Below, in pieces: positions 15,783 to 23,048 of a stretch of DNA of 28,422 nucleotides (its first letter is position 1; each line of letters starts with the position of its first letter). The notes beneath the pieces were generated by a model, which was given only the letters and a program-made list of their open reading frames with translations, searched no databases and was not told the DNA's origin. The stretch spans positions 1 to 28,422 of the forward strand of contig CAYXUS010000101.1 in assembly GCA_964468415.1 (NCBI GenBank), written 5' to 3'. A program made the translations under genes and the position numbers. Source of the DNA: Caldithrix sp964468415 (GTDB lineage Bacteria > Calditrichota > Calditrichia > Calditrichales > Calditrichaceae).

Positions 15783-16619
15783 ATGAATGCCACCCCGGTT
15801 TTTACCGAACAGGATTTCAGACAAATTTATGATTTAGTATACCGGCGTTTTGGTATTTACCTGAGCCCGCAAAAGCGGTCTTTGGTGTTCAGCCGCTTGC
15901 TGCATTTGGTGCGTGTTCATGGCTTTAAAAGTTTTGCTGAATACATTCGATATGTGCAAAATGATTCTTCCGGCCGGGCGCTTATGGCTCTGGCCGATTA
16001 CATTTCGACAAACCACACCTATTTCAATCGGGAAAATAGCCATTTTGAATTTTTGCGTCATACGGCCATTCCGTTCTGGCTGGACAAGTTGCAGCAAACT
16101 CATCCAAAGGAAAAAATGCGTGTGTGGTCGGCGGGCTGTTCCAGCGGGGAAGAAGCATATCAACTGGCCATGCTGTTTCACGAAATGCTGGGAGGTATTT
16201 TTGCCCGGCAGCAGGCCGCCGTTTTAGCTACGGACATTTCGCGCTCCATGTTAAAAAAAGCCGAAAAAGGCATTTATGCCGACGAAAATGTAAAACGCCT
16301 GCCGATGAATCTGATTCAGAAATATTTTGTCCGATTGAATGAAAACCAGTGGCAGGTCAAGCCGTTTTTGAAGGAAATGATTTTATTCCGCCGGCAAAAT
16401 TTAGTGGAACCCGTTTATCCGTTTAAACGCAAGTTCCATACGATATTATGCCGGAATGTAATGATTTATTTCGATAAAAAAACACGGGAGCAGGTGGTGG
16501 AAAAGTTTGCCCGCTATCTGGAAAATGGTGGCTTTTTGGTGTTGGGGCTTGCGGAAGTATTGCCCATTAAAAATTCTTATTTTGAGTATGTGCAACCAGC
16601 GGTTTACATGAGAAAATGA
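15783..16619 (+). CDS. cheR: Chemotaxis receptor methyltransferase CheR
   Basis: A 278-residue enzyme that moves methyl groups from S-adenosylmethionine to receptor glutamates. It has the N-terminal helical CheR domain (about 8-75, DLVYRRFGIYLSPQKRSLV), the linker STNHTYFNRE, the SAM site (VWSAGCSSGEEAYQLAM), ATDISRSMLKKAEKGIY, and ILCRNVMIYFDKKTREQV. The beta-subdomain segment YFVRLNENQWQVKPF is about three residues shorter than the corresponding stretch of E. coli/Salmonella CheR and lacks its glycines; that insertion is linked to binding a receptor C-terminal pentapeptide. The ATG lies 14 bp after the receptor gene. The stop overlaps the cheB start (ATGA). Confidence 0.97.
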   Translation: MNATPVFTEQDFRQIYDLVYRRFGIYLSPQKRSLVFSRLLHLVRVHGFKSFAEYIRYVQNDSSGRALMALADYISTNHTYFNRENSHFEFLRHTAIPFWLDKLQQTHPKEKMRVWSAGCSSGEEAYQLAMLFHEMLGGIFARQQAAVLATDISRSMLKKAEKGIYADENVKRLPMNLIQKYFVRLNENQWQVKPFLKEMILFRRQNLVEPVYPFKRKFHTILCRNVMIYFDKKTREQVVEKFARYLENGGFLVLGLAEVLPIKNSYFEYVQPAVYMRK

Positions 16620-17689
16620 GACGGAACGAACCTATTAAAGTGTTAGTTGTGGACGATTCGGCGCTGGTACGTCAGGTTTTGACTCACGGATTAAATGCGG
16701 ATCCGCAGTTGAGTGTGGTAGGTGCTGCCGCAGATGCAATTAAAGCCCGGCAGCTTATTTTGCAAACCAGGCCTCAGGTTTTAACACTGGATGTGGAAAT
16801 GCCCTATTTGAACGGACTGCAATTTTTAAAGCAATTGATGAAGTTTTATCCCATGCCAGTCATCATGGTAAGTGCCTTAACCGAAAAAAACTCCCGAATG
16901 GCCATCGATGCTCTGGCAGCCGGCGCCGTGGATGTGGTGTTAAAACCCAAAGCCGATGTGCGCGCCGGATTGTTGGACATGATGAACGATTTGCGGGATA
17001 AAATAAAAGCGGCCGCACAGGCTCATCCTGCAGGGCTTTCTTTAAGCGTACGCCCAAAACGCCCGGCCCACGGCAAACACGCTGCCTCCACAAATGGGAG
17101 CGAAAGAATCATCGCGATTGGAGCTTCTACCGGAGGCATACAGGCCATTCGTTGTCTGTTGCGTAACTTTCCCCCGAACGCTCCGGGCACCGTGATCGTG
17201 CAACATTTGCCCGCCGGGTTTACCCGCCAGTTTGCCGAACAGCTAAATGCCGCACTGCCTTTGACCGTGAAAGAAGCAAAAACCGGGGATGTTGTGCGTC
17301 CCGGCCATGTGTTTATTGCCCCCGGTGGTTATCACATGCAGGTAACACGCATCGGAGGAGAGTATCGCCTTGTTTGCCGCAAAGGGGAGCGGGTTAACGG
17401 CCATCGCCCCAGTGTGGAAGTGCTTTTTCGTTCGGTGGCCCGCCATGCCGGAGAACAGGCCATTGGAATTTTATTAACCGGGATGGGCAGTGACGGCGCC
17501 GAAGCTATGGTGCATTTGCGTCAGAACGGAGCTTTGACAATTGTGCAGGACAAAAAAACTTCGGTGGTTTGGGGCATGCCCAAAGAGGCGTATGTGCGGG
17601 GCGGTGCCAGCCACGTTTTGCCTTTGCAAAAAATTCCACAGAAAATTTTTGATGATTTTTGGCCAAAGGAGGCAACATGGCCCAATTAA
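16616..17689 (+). CDS. cheB: Chemotaxis response regulator and protein-glutamate methylesterase CheB
   Basis: A 357-residue protein: an N-terminal receiver (Asp13-Asp14, acceptor Asp59 in LTLDVEMPYLNG, Lys in VLKPK), a linker at about 128-160, and a C-terminal methylesterase domain. The catalytic triad is present: Ser171 in IGASTGG, His197 in VQHLPAGFT, Asp293 in GMGSDGAEAM. It removes receptor methyl groups and deamidates glutamines when CheA phosphorylates Asp59, closing the adaptation loop with CheR. Its ATG overlaps the cheR stop by 4 bp (ATGA), and its 3' end overlaps the cheD start by 13 bp, so translation is probably coupled. Confidence 0.97.
   Translation: MRRNEPIKVLVVDDSALVRQVLTHGLNADPQLSVVGAAADAIKARQLILQTRPQVLTLDVEMPYLNGLQFLKQLMKFYPMPVIMVSALTEKNSRMAIDALAAGAVDVVLKPKADVRAGLLDMMNDLRDKIKAAAQAHPAGLSLSVRPKRPAHGKHAASTNGSERIIAIGASTGGIQAIRCLLRNFPPNAPGTVIVQHLPAGFTRQFAEQLNAALPLTVKEAKTGDVVRPGHVFIAPGGYHMQVTRIGGEYRLVCRKGERVNGHRPSVEVLFRSVARHAGEQAIGILLTGMGSDGAEAMVHLRQNGALTIVQDKKTSVVWGMPKEAYVRGGASHVLPLQKIPQKIFDDFWPKEATWPN
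17665..17672 (+). promoter_or_regulatory. Strong Shine-Dalgarno that sets the cheD start inside cheB
   Basis: AAAGGAGG sits 4 nt before the ATG at 17677, within the last codons of cheB. It rules out the in-frame TTG at 17659, which lies upstream of this ribosome site. Confidence 0.8.
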
Positions 17690-18162
17690 TTGCCGGAGTA
17701 GGTGATATTGTAGTGAGCAATTGCCAGGACGATTTGCTCAAAACCTATGCTCTGGGTTCGTGTGTGGCACTTATCGTATACGTGCCGGAAGTTCCCTTTG
17801 CGGCTCTGGCCCATGTGGCCTTGCCCGATTCTTCCGCAAATCGAAAGCGTGCGTTCAGAAAACCGGGCTATTTTGCCGATACGGCGGTTTCGGAGCTGAT
17901 CGCCATTTTAAAAGGGATGGGCGTGCAAAAGAATAATCAGGTGTGGGTAAAGTTGGTGGGCGGTGCCAATATTCTGGACACAAATAGAAATTTCTACATT
18001 GGAAAACGTAATGTGCTGGCCATTAAAAAGCATCTCTGGAAATATCATCTGGGAGCCATTGCCGAAGATGTGGGGGCAGATCTTAGCCGGACGGTATCGG
18101 TGCAGGTTAAAGATGGAAAAGTTTTGGTCTTAACGAATAGGAAACTAACTAAAATTTTGTAA
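17677..18162 (+). CDS. cheD: Chemoreceptor glutamine deamidase CheD
   Basis: A 161-residue enzyme that deamidates receptor glutamines and in some species binds a CheC-type phosphatase. The expected catalytic trio is present at Thermotoga CheD spacing: Thr23, Cys29 (TYALGSCVAL) and His46 (AHVALPDS), with Cys-6 and Cys+17 spacing. The conserved WVKLVGGANILDTN and IGKRNVLAIKKHL segments complete the fold. It overlaps the end of cheB by 13 bp and is followed by a 45-bp gap before cheY-1. The downstream CheX/CheC-like protein is a candidate partner. A second CheD domain is fused to HDOD at 25154. Confidence 0.95.
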   Translation: MAQLIAGVGDIVVSNCQDDLLKTYALGSCVALIVYVPEVPFAALAHVALPDSSANRKRAFRKPGYFADTAVSELIAILKGMGVQKNNQVWVKLVGGANILDTNRNFYIGKRNVLAIKKHLWKYHLGAIAEDVGADLSRTVSVQVKDGKVLVLTNRKLTKIL

Positions 18163-18207
18163 GTCGTATTCTGCAAAAATTAAGCAGGCAAACAGAAGGA
18201 GGCGGGA

Positions 18208-18585
18208 ATGTATCGGGTGTTAATTGTGGACGATTCTTCTACCGCGCGCTCTTTGATTAAAAAGAGTTTAGACGTTTGCGGCCTGGCTATTACGCGTTGT
18301 CTTGAAGCGAGTAATGGCAGAGAAGCATTGGATATTTTAAAGAATGAAGCAGTCGATCTGGTTCTGACCGATGTAAATATGCCGGAAATGGATGGGGTTA
18401 ATTTATTGCGGCGCATTAAAAGTTCTCCAAAGTTGTTCGATGTGCCGGTGGTGGTCATCACCAGCCTTAAAAATCGCACAGCAGAACAAATTCTGAAAAG
18501 AGAACAAGCCGTTGCGGTGTTGGGCAAACCTTTGTCCATCCCCGAAGTGCATCGTTTGTTAAAAAATCAATTGCATTTAATCTAA
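18208..18585 (+). CDS. Single-domain response regulator, CheY-like copy 1
   Basis: A 125-residue stand-alone receiver. It has Asp8-Asp9, acceptor Asp55 (LTDVNMPEMDG), the Thr of VVVITS and Lys of VLGKPLS, so it should be phosphorylatable. The effector segment ends in a loop unlike canonical CheY (NRTAEQILKREQAVAV in place of the usual charged helix plus GADGFIVKPF). A very strong Shine-Dalgarno (AAGGAGG, 18196-18202) precedes the ATG. Since a textbook CheY is coded at 19265, this one may act as a phosphate sink or serve another target; that is inference. Confidence 0.93.
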   Translation: MYRVLIVDDSSTARSLIKKSLDVCGLAITRCLEASNGREALDILKNEAVDLVLTDVNMPEMDGVNLLRRIKSSPKLFDVPVVVITSLKNRTAEQILKREQAVAVLGKPLSIPEVHRLLKNQLHLI

Positions 18586-18611
18586 TTGTTTAATCAATTC
18601 CGGAGAAAAAA

Positions 18612-19076
18612 ATGATTCTGGCACAAAAATATTTTATCGCTTTAAAGGAGGCTTTAAGTGAAGCGGCAGAGCGATTGATATTTAGAGAATTGGAAAAGGT
18701 GGATTTGGTTTCGGGCAAAGACCATTTACACCCCGGCTATTATCGTGCACATGTGGATGTGAAGTATCCGCTGGGCGGCCGGCTTTTTCTCTTTTTTGAC
18801 CAGAATGCCGGAAAACAAATGGTTACAGAAATGGTGGGCGAGTGGATTGAAGATGCGGAAAAGATTAAAGACGGACTCGCCGAATTTACCAACGCAACTT
18901 GCGGCCGTTTTCTGGCCCGTTACGTAGAGGCAAATAAACACTTTCAGATCGGTTTACCCCGTTGCGAACAATTAGATTCGGTGGACGGAAAAGAGACCGA
19001 AAAAAAATTGTGGGCATTTAAGTTTGATGATTTGCACATTTATGCCGCCTTTGAGGAAGATTTGTCCCATTCATGA
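18612..19076 (+). CDS. CheX/CheC-like phosphatase (predicted)
   Basis: A 154-residue alpha/beta protein. The fold markers of the CheC/CheX family are visible: a strand pair PLGGRLFLFFDQNAGKQMV followed by the helix MVGEWIEDAEKI, and the catalytic signature Asp87-x3-Glu91-x2-Asn94 with Gly98 (KDGLAEFTNATCGRF). A Pro lies 21 residues after the Asn (IGLP), close to the family signature that ends in Pro. Such proteins remove phosphate from CheY-P. It sits between the two CheY genes and downstream of cheD, a usual CheC partner. One such motif, not two, supports a CheX-like single active site. It is followed by a 188-bp gap, the largest inside the block. Confidence 0.72.
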   Translation: MILAQKYFIALKEALSEAAERLIFRELEKVDLVSGKDHLHPGYYRAHVDVKYPLGGRLFLFFDQNAGKQMVTEMVGEWIEDAEKIKDGLAEFTNATCGRFLARYVEANKHFQIGLPRCEQLDSVDGKETEKKLWAFKFDDLHIYAAFEEDLSHS

Positions 19077-19264
19077 GGAAATTTTTTCTTCACGAACGGT
19101 CAGGCAAAGCGGGACGGATGCTGGCCAAAAGTTGTTAAGGGTAAGTTTAAATTAAAATTAAAGATAATTAAACGCTCTGCTTGTGGCATTTGAATTTTTG
19201 GCACATTTATTGATGTGAATGCATTGAAAAGTCTGCTTTCTGTTTTAGCTGGGAGCCAAAAAGC
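19077..19264. other. 188-bp intergenic gap inside the chemotaxis block
   Basis: No gene lies here. The stretch includes AT-rich DNA (19140-19175) and the sigma-54-like site at 19199-19214, and gives the second half of the block (cheY-2 onward) room for its own promoter. Confidence 0.6.
19199..19214 (+). promoter_or_regulatory. Sigma-54-like promoter candidate upstream of cheY-2
   Basis: TGGCAC, five bases, TTGAT: all six -24 element bases match and the GG-to-GA distance is exactly 10 bp. Only the -12 cytosine (GA instead of GC) departs from consensus. The site is 51 bp upstream of the ATG at 19265. A sigma-54 activator gene lies in the same block at 23782, so a feedback loop is possible. Confidence 0.45.
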
Positions 19265-19642
19265 ATGATTACCAAAAAACGTATTTTGTTTGTAGACGAT
19301 TCGCCGACAATGCGTCGTATTATTGCCAATACCTTGAACAAAATAGGGATTGAACGTTACGACCAGGCCGAAAACGGATTGGATGCTCTCGAAAAGTTGC
19401 ACGAAAAAAAATACGATTTGTTGCTGACCGACTGGAACATGCCGGAAATGAACGGCAAGGAACTTATTGAATTTATCCGCGGGCAGGAACATTTGAAAAA
19501 TTTACCGATATTGATGATTACGACCCGGGGCATGGAAGAGGATGTTTTAACGGCCATTCGCGCCGGTGTTAACGGTTACATTGTCAAACCGTTTACTCCG
19601 GATGTTCTTAAAAAGAAAATGATCGAAATTTTGGGGATTTAG
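19265..19642 (+). CDS. cheY: Canonical chemotaxis response regulator CheY (copy 2)
   Basis: A 125-residue receiver that, once phosphorylated by CheA, binds the flagellar switch. It has the classical CheY features: FVDDSPTMRRII (Asp11-Asp12), ENGLDALEKL, acceptor Asp56 in LLTDWNMPEMNG (the D-W-N-M-P signature of true CheY), the Thr of ILMITTRG, and Lys in VKPFTPD. The ATG is 4-5 nt past a GGGAG-like site. The gene follows the 188-bp gap with the sigma-54-like site and precedes cheZ by 11 bp, so cheY and cheZ are coupled. CheY copy 1 at 18208 lacks the DWN signature. Confidence 0.96.
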   Translation: MITKKRILFVDDSPTMRRIIANTLNKIGIERYDQAENGLDALEKLHEKKYDLLLTDWNMPEMNGKELIEFIRGQEHLKNLPILMITTRGMEEDVLTAIRAGVNGYIVKPFTPDVLKKKMIEILGI

Positions 19643-19653
19643 CGGGAGTGCCC

Positions 19654-20304
19654 ATGGGAGAGAGCGGGATAGAAGGAATAATCAAAAAATTAGCCAACAT
19701 CAAGGCGAATCTGACATCCGAGGAAAATATGATTCCCATATTGGCCGATTTGCTGGAATTTATTCAGGACATCATTCCGTTGATGTTAGAAGTGAATACC
19801 TTTATGCAAGACGGACAGAATAAATTGCCTTCGGCAACGGAGAATTTGATGCAGGTTTCCAGAACAACCGAAAGCGAAACAAACAAAATTATGGATCGTC
19901 TGGATAATATTACCCGCAATCTTATTGCATTAAAAAAACAGGCGGAAACGAATGCCGGCGCCGATGCCCTTATTGCCCAAATTGATGAAATGGATCGTGA
20001 AATAACCGAGATTTTTACCCATTTTCAGTTTCAGGATATTACCAATCAGCAGTTGGAATATGTCAATCGCATTTTACAGGCCATCTACCAAAAATTCGTG
20101 GAATTATTTCACAAATCTTTAAAAGTCCGGGCGCGAAGCGTGTTCGGGCAGGATGTAATCGAAGCCATTGAACAGGAATTACAGGGTAAAAACAGCACGC
20201 GGGACTCCCGGCAATTTGCTCTGGTTACGTCCGACTTCGTTCGGCAAAACGGAATTTCTCAGGAACACATCGACAAGTATTTTAAGGCGCAGGAGAAACA
20301 ATGA
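19654..20304 (+). CDS. cheZ: CheY-P phosphatase CheZ
   Basis: A 216-residue helical-bundle phosphatase. The ATG at 19654 is preferred over an in-frame GTG at 19648, which would lie on the GGGAG site. The catalytic HFQFQDITNQQ motif holds Asp128 and Gln132, equivalent to Asp143/Gln147 of E. coli CheZ, preceded by the long helix MDREITEIFTHF. The extreme C-terminus, GISQEHIDKYFKAQ, resembles the CheZ peptide that grips CheY-P (and the FliM N-terminus, LSQxEIDxL). Residues 55-105 give the second helix of the hairpin (DRLDNITRNLIALKKQA). It directly follows cheY, its substrate gene, and its stop overlaps the start of the next gene (ATGA). Confidence 0.95.
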   Translation: MGESGIEGIIKKLANIKANLTSEENMIPILADLLEFIQDIIPLMLEVNTFMQDGQNKLPSATENLMQVSRTTESETNKIMDRLDNITRNLIALKKQAETNAGADALIAQIDEMDREITEIFTHFQFQDITNQQLEYVNRILQAIYQKFVELFHKSLKVRARSVFGQDVIEAIEQELQGKNSTRDSRQFALVTSDFVRQNGISQEHIDKYFKAQEKQ

Positions 20305-20600
20305 GCACGCAAGATACGGTTTTTAGTAAAAATCAGGCTTCCGTTTTTACGCAGCGGGTAAGCAAAATATCGCCGCGCAAAACAGTGATAAAACGTGAGC
20401 AATTGGTTCTTGGGAAACCTAAAAAGATTGAACATGCTTTACAGGTTTCCGAAACGCACCATGATGGCAAAATTACGCCGCTTTTCAATAACGATGAGTT
20501 AATCGGTGTTATTTATGAATGCAGTTGCGGTAAAGTTGCACAAATTTTGTTCGACTTTGAAGAAGAATTGGCAAGCAAACGAACCGCTGCTACCGGATAA
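20301..20600 (+). CDS. Small CxC-motif protein of unknown function, coupled to cheZ
   Basis: A 99-residue protein with its ATG overlapping the cheZ stop by 4 bp. The N-terminal half is basic and polar (ISPRKTVIKREQ). The C-terminal part holds strands TPLFNNDELIGVIYECSCGKVAQILFDFEEE with a Cys-x-Cys-Gly turn. Two cysteines alone are not enough for a classical zinc finger. The pattern (hydrophobic strand, C-x-C-G, strand, acidic tail) recurs in small proteins of motility clusters in my recollection, but I do not recognise a named family. Coupling to cheZ and position before fapA-2 suggest a role in chemotaxis or flagellar assembly. Confidence 0.7.
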   Translation: MSTQDTVFSKNQASVFTQRVSKISPRKTVIKREQLVLGKPKKIEHALQVSETHHDGKITPLFNNDELIGVIYECSCGKVAQILFDFEEELASKRTAATG

Positions 20601-20615
20601 ACGTAGGATGGCATT

Positions 20616-22037
20616 GTGCAGGAGCAAAATATTAAAGTAACAATCGATCCTTCGGGATTGAAGGCAACCGTTACCATTCCCGCTACCGAGGAAAGTTTTC
20701 CCACGCGTGAGGCACTTATGGCCGCTTTGAAAAAGGCCGGATTACGCTATGGGGTTAGCCGCGAAGTATTCGAAAAGATTCTGGCTAAAAAAGAACCGGT
20801 TTACAATCGTCTCATTGCGCAGGGAATTGCTCCGTTAAAGGGGAAATCGGCCCGCCTTGTGTGGCATGTGCCGCTGCAACCCGACGATGCGGACAAGATC
20901 AAACGGATCGATTTCAAACAAACCATGCGATTTGTTCCGGTAAAAAAAGGCCAGCCCTTAGTCAGTAAAATTCCTGCACAAAAAGGACGTGACGGCAAAA
21001 CCGTTACCGGAGAGACGATTCCTTCCGAGGGCCCGGATGTGCAGCTTCCTGCCGGTAAAAATGTTACCGTTTCCGATGACGGGCTGAAACTACTGGCCGC
21101 CATAGACGGTTCGGCCTATGTACAGCAAGGCAAAGTGCATGTGGACGAGGTGCTGCACATTAAGGGCGATGTAAATTATGGTACCGGCAATATTAAGTTT
21201 AACGGCCCGGTGGTTATCGACGGGGATGTACGCTCCGGCTTCCGGGTGGAAGCCCGGGATGCGATTGTCATTGGCGGAAATGTGGAAGCGGCCCACATCT
21301 ATTCGCAGCAGGGCGATATTACCATTAAATACGGCGTAGTTGGCAAAAATCGCGCGAAGATTCTGGCCGGTGGTGATTTAACCTGCGGTTTTATTCAGGA
21401 TGCGACCATCGGCGTACGCGGCGACTTGACTGTACAGCATTACGTGATTAATAGCAGTGTTTCTGTAGGGGGCATGGCCATGGTCAAGGGTGCCGAAGGC
21501 CAAATTCGCGGGGGAACCCTTACTTCGGAAAAAGGAGTGGTGGCCTCGGTTATCGGCTCCCCCCGAAATATTTACACCGAAATCAAAATAATGAGTCACG
21601 GACAAAATACGTCCCAAAAACGTCTGTGGGAATTGAGCCGCCTTCGTACCGACCTTACATTACGCTATTCCATTCTGGAAAAGCGCCTTAATTTTTTAAA
21701 GCTTTTGCAAAAAGAAGTGAAAACTCTCTCTCAGGAAAAAGTGGCCGAGTTAAAATTTTTGCAGAGCGAATTGAAACGCATCAAAAACCGGCTGCTGCAA
21801 TTGGATGATGAAGAAATTGTCCTGCAAAAAGAGGCGGCACGGGAACGCATGCTTAAAGAAGTGGTGGTAGAAGAAAAACTGTATCCCAATGTGCACATTG
21901 AAATCAATGGGGTGGGCTTCCACTCTGACGAATTATTGGAAAGCGTGAAAATTTACTTGTTCAAAGATGAATTAGTCATCGAATCGCTCAGGGAAATGAG
22001 CGACGAAACCTATGATATTTTTATTCCGCAGCACTAA
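20616..22037 (+). CDS. FapA/DUF342 family protein, canonical copy 2
   Basis: A 473-residue protein starting at GTG 20616, preceded by AGGATGG. The N-terminal 90 residues form the FapA domain (REALMAALKKAGLRYGVS). Then VPVKKGQPLVSKIPAQKGRDG and TVTGETIPSEGP, and a glycine-rich right-handed beta-helix from about 165 to 330 (IKGDVNYGTGNIKFNGPVVI, GDVRSGFRVEARDAIVIGGN, KILAGGDLTCGFIQDATIGV). A coiled coil follows at about 340-425 and a short beta tail. This is the textbook DUF342 pattern. FapA proteins affect flagellar assembly or placement in Vibrio. It is 15 bp downstream of the CxC protein gene. Confidence 0.93.
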   Translation: MQEQNIKVTIDPSGLKATVTIPATEESFPTREALMAALKKAGLRYGVSREVFEKILAKKEPVYNRLIAQGIAPLKGKSARLVWHVPLQPDDADKIKRIDFKQTMRFVPVKKGQPLVSKIPAQKGRDGKTVTGETIPSEGPDVQLPAGKNVTVSDDGLKLLAAIDGSAYVQQGKVHVDEVLHIKGDVNYGTGNIKFNGPVVIDGDVRSGFRVEARDAIVIGGNVEAAHIYSQQGDITIKYGVVGKNRAKILAGGDLTCGFIQDATIGVRGDLTVQHYVINSSVSVGGMAMVKGAEGQIRGGTLTSEKGVVASVIGSPRNIYTEIKIMSHGQNTSQKRLWELSRLRTDLTLRYSILEKRLNFLKLLQKEVKTLSQEKVAELKFLQSELKRIKNRLLQLDDEEIVLQKEAARERMLKEVVVEEKLYPNVHIEINGVGFHSDELLESVKIYLFKDELVIESLREMSDETYDIFIPQH

Positions 22038-22063
22038 AAGTTTCAAAAAAGCAGGTAGTGGGG

Positions 22064-23032
22064 ATGAGTAAGAAAAATATTACGACCAATGAAAAAACCT
22101 TTTTCATGAGCGACCTGGCCACGATTATTTATCAGGTTGCCGATTTTGATGTGGCCCTGGAAATGATTGTGGACGCGTTGGGTGAGTATTTCAAAATCCC
22201 TCATCTGGCCATTGCCCGCTACAATGAAGATGAAGAAAAATTCATGATCATTAAAAGCCGCAATTTCGATCAGGAATTGCAAAATAAATTGCAATTTAGC
22301 TTATTCACCCCCATTAACGGGTTTATCATTCGCAAAGAACGCCCTTCAGCCTTTAAAGAGATTGGCAATGGATTAAAAATAGGGAACCAGGCCATTACTC
22401 TGGAGAATGAAGTTCAGACACTTTATTTTTTCCCGTTTCGTTTTCACGAACAAATTAATGCCTTTTTAATTGTCTCGACTTTGCCGGGAGAAGTGGCGCC
22501 CGGCACCGATGAAATACGAACCATTTCCGCATTTGTTAATTTGATGGCGCCGGTATTTCATGCGTTTGGTGCCATCAAGAAACGAAAGAACACGCTGGAA
22601 AACATAATCAGTAAAATCATTAAAGATCGCATTTACGAAGCACGTCTTGGGCTTTATCCTGTCTCATTCGCCATTTTTCGCATTGCGTTGCACCATGAAA
22701 TGATGTCCACCGTTATTTTACAGGACGTTGTGCGTACCTATCAGGAAATTTTCAGCAAACGTCTGGGGGAACAGGGAGATGTGATCTGGCTAACCCTGGA
22801 CACCGCCTTCTTTATTTTCCCCAATGCCGATTTGTTCGCTGCCGAAAGTTTGTGCGCCCAATTAAGAGAAGATGTGAACACGGCGTTTACCAACCAGAAA
22901 GATTCGGTTAGAGTTGTGGTAAATTTTGTGACGATTGGGTATCCCCAATCCGGGGAAGACGCCGGTGAAATTATTGGTCAGCTATGGCTGCGTTTGTTTG
23001 ATGAGTTACGCCCGGAAACGTTGGGTGTGTAA
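22064..23032 (+). CDS. GAF domain plus degenerate GGDEF-like domain protein
   Basis: A 322-residue soluble protein. ATG 22064 follows an AGG-type site; an in-frame GTG at 22058 is the alternative. Residues 15-175 read as a GAF domain (LATIIYQVADFDVALEMIVD, HLAIARYNEDEEKFMIIKSR, FFPFRFHEQINAFLIVST). The C-terminal 110-130 residues keep the hydrophobic pattern of a GGDEF domain (PVSFAIFRIALHHE; FIFPNADLFAAESLCAQLRE) but the GG[D/E]EF signature is absent: LTLDTAFFIFPNAD sits where it should be. It is thus unlikely to make cyclic di-GMP and may sense or bind instead. The block context links it to flagellar control; the GGDEF call is by pattern only. Confidence 0.65.
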   Translation: MSKKNITTNEKTFFMSDLATIIYQVADFDVALEMIVDALGEYFKIPHLAIARYNEDEEKFMIIKSRNFDQELQNKLQFSLFTPINGFIIRKERPSAFKEIGNGLKIGNQAITLENEVQTLYFFPFRFHEQINAFLIVSTLPGEVAPGTDEIRTISAFVNLMAPVFHAFGAIKKRKNTLENIISKIIKDRIYEARLGLYPVSFAIFRIALHHEMMSTVILQDVVRTYQEIFSKRLGEQGDVIWLTLDTAFFIFPNADLFAAESLCAQLREDVNTAFTNQKDSVRVVVNFVTIGYPQSGEDAGEIIGQLWLRLFDELRPETLGV

Positions 23033-23048
23033 ATTAGGATGAGAACCT

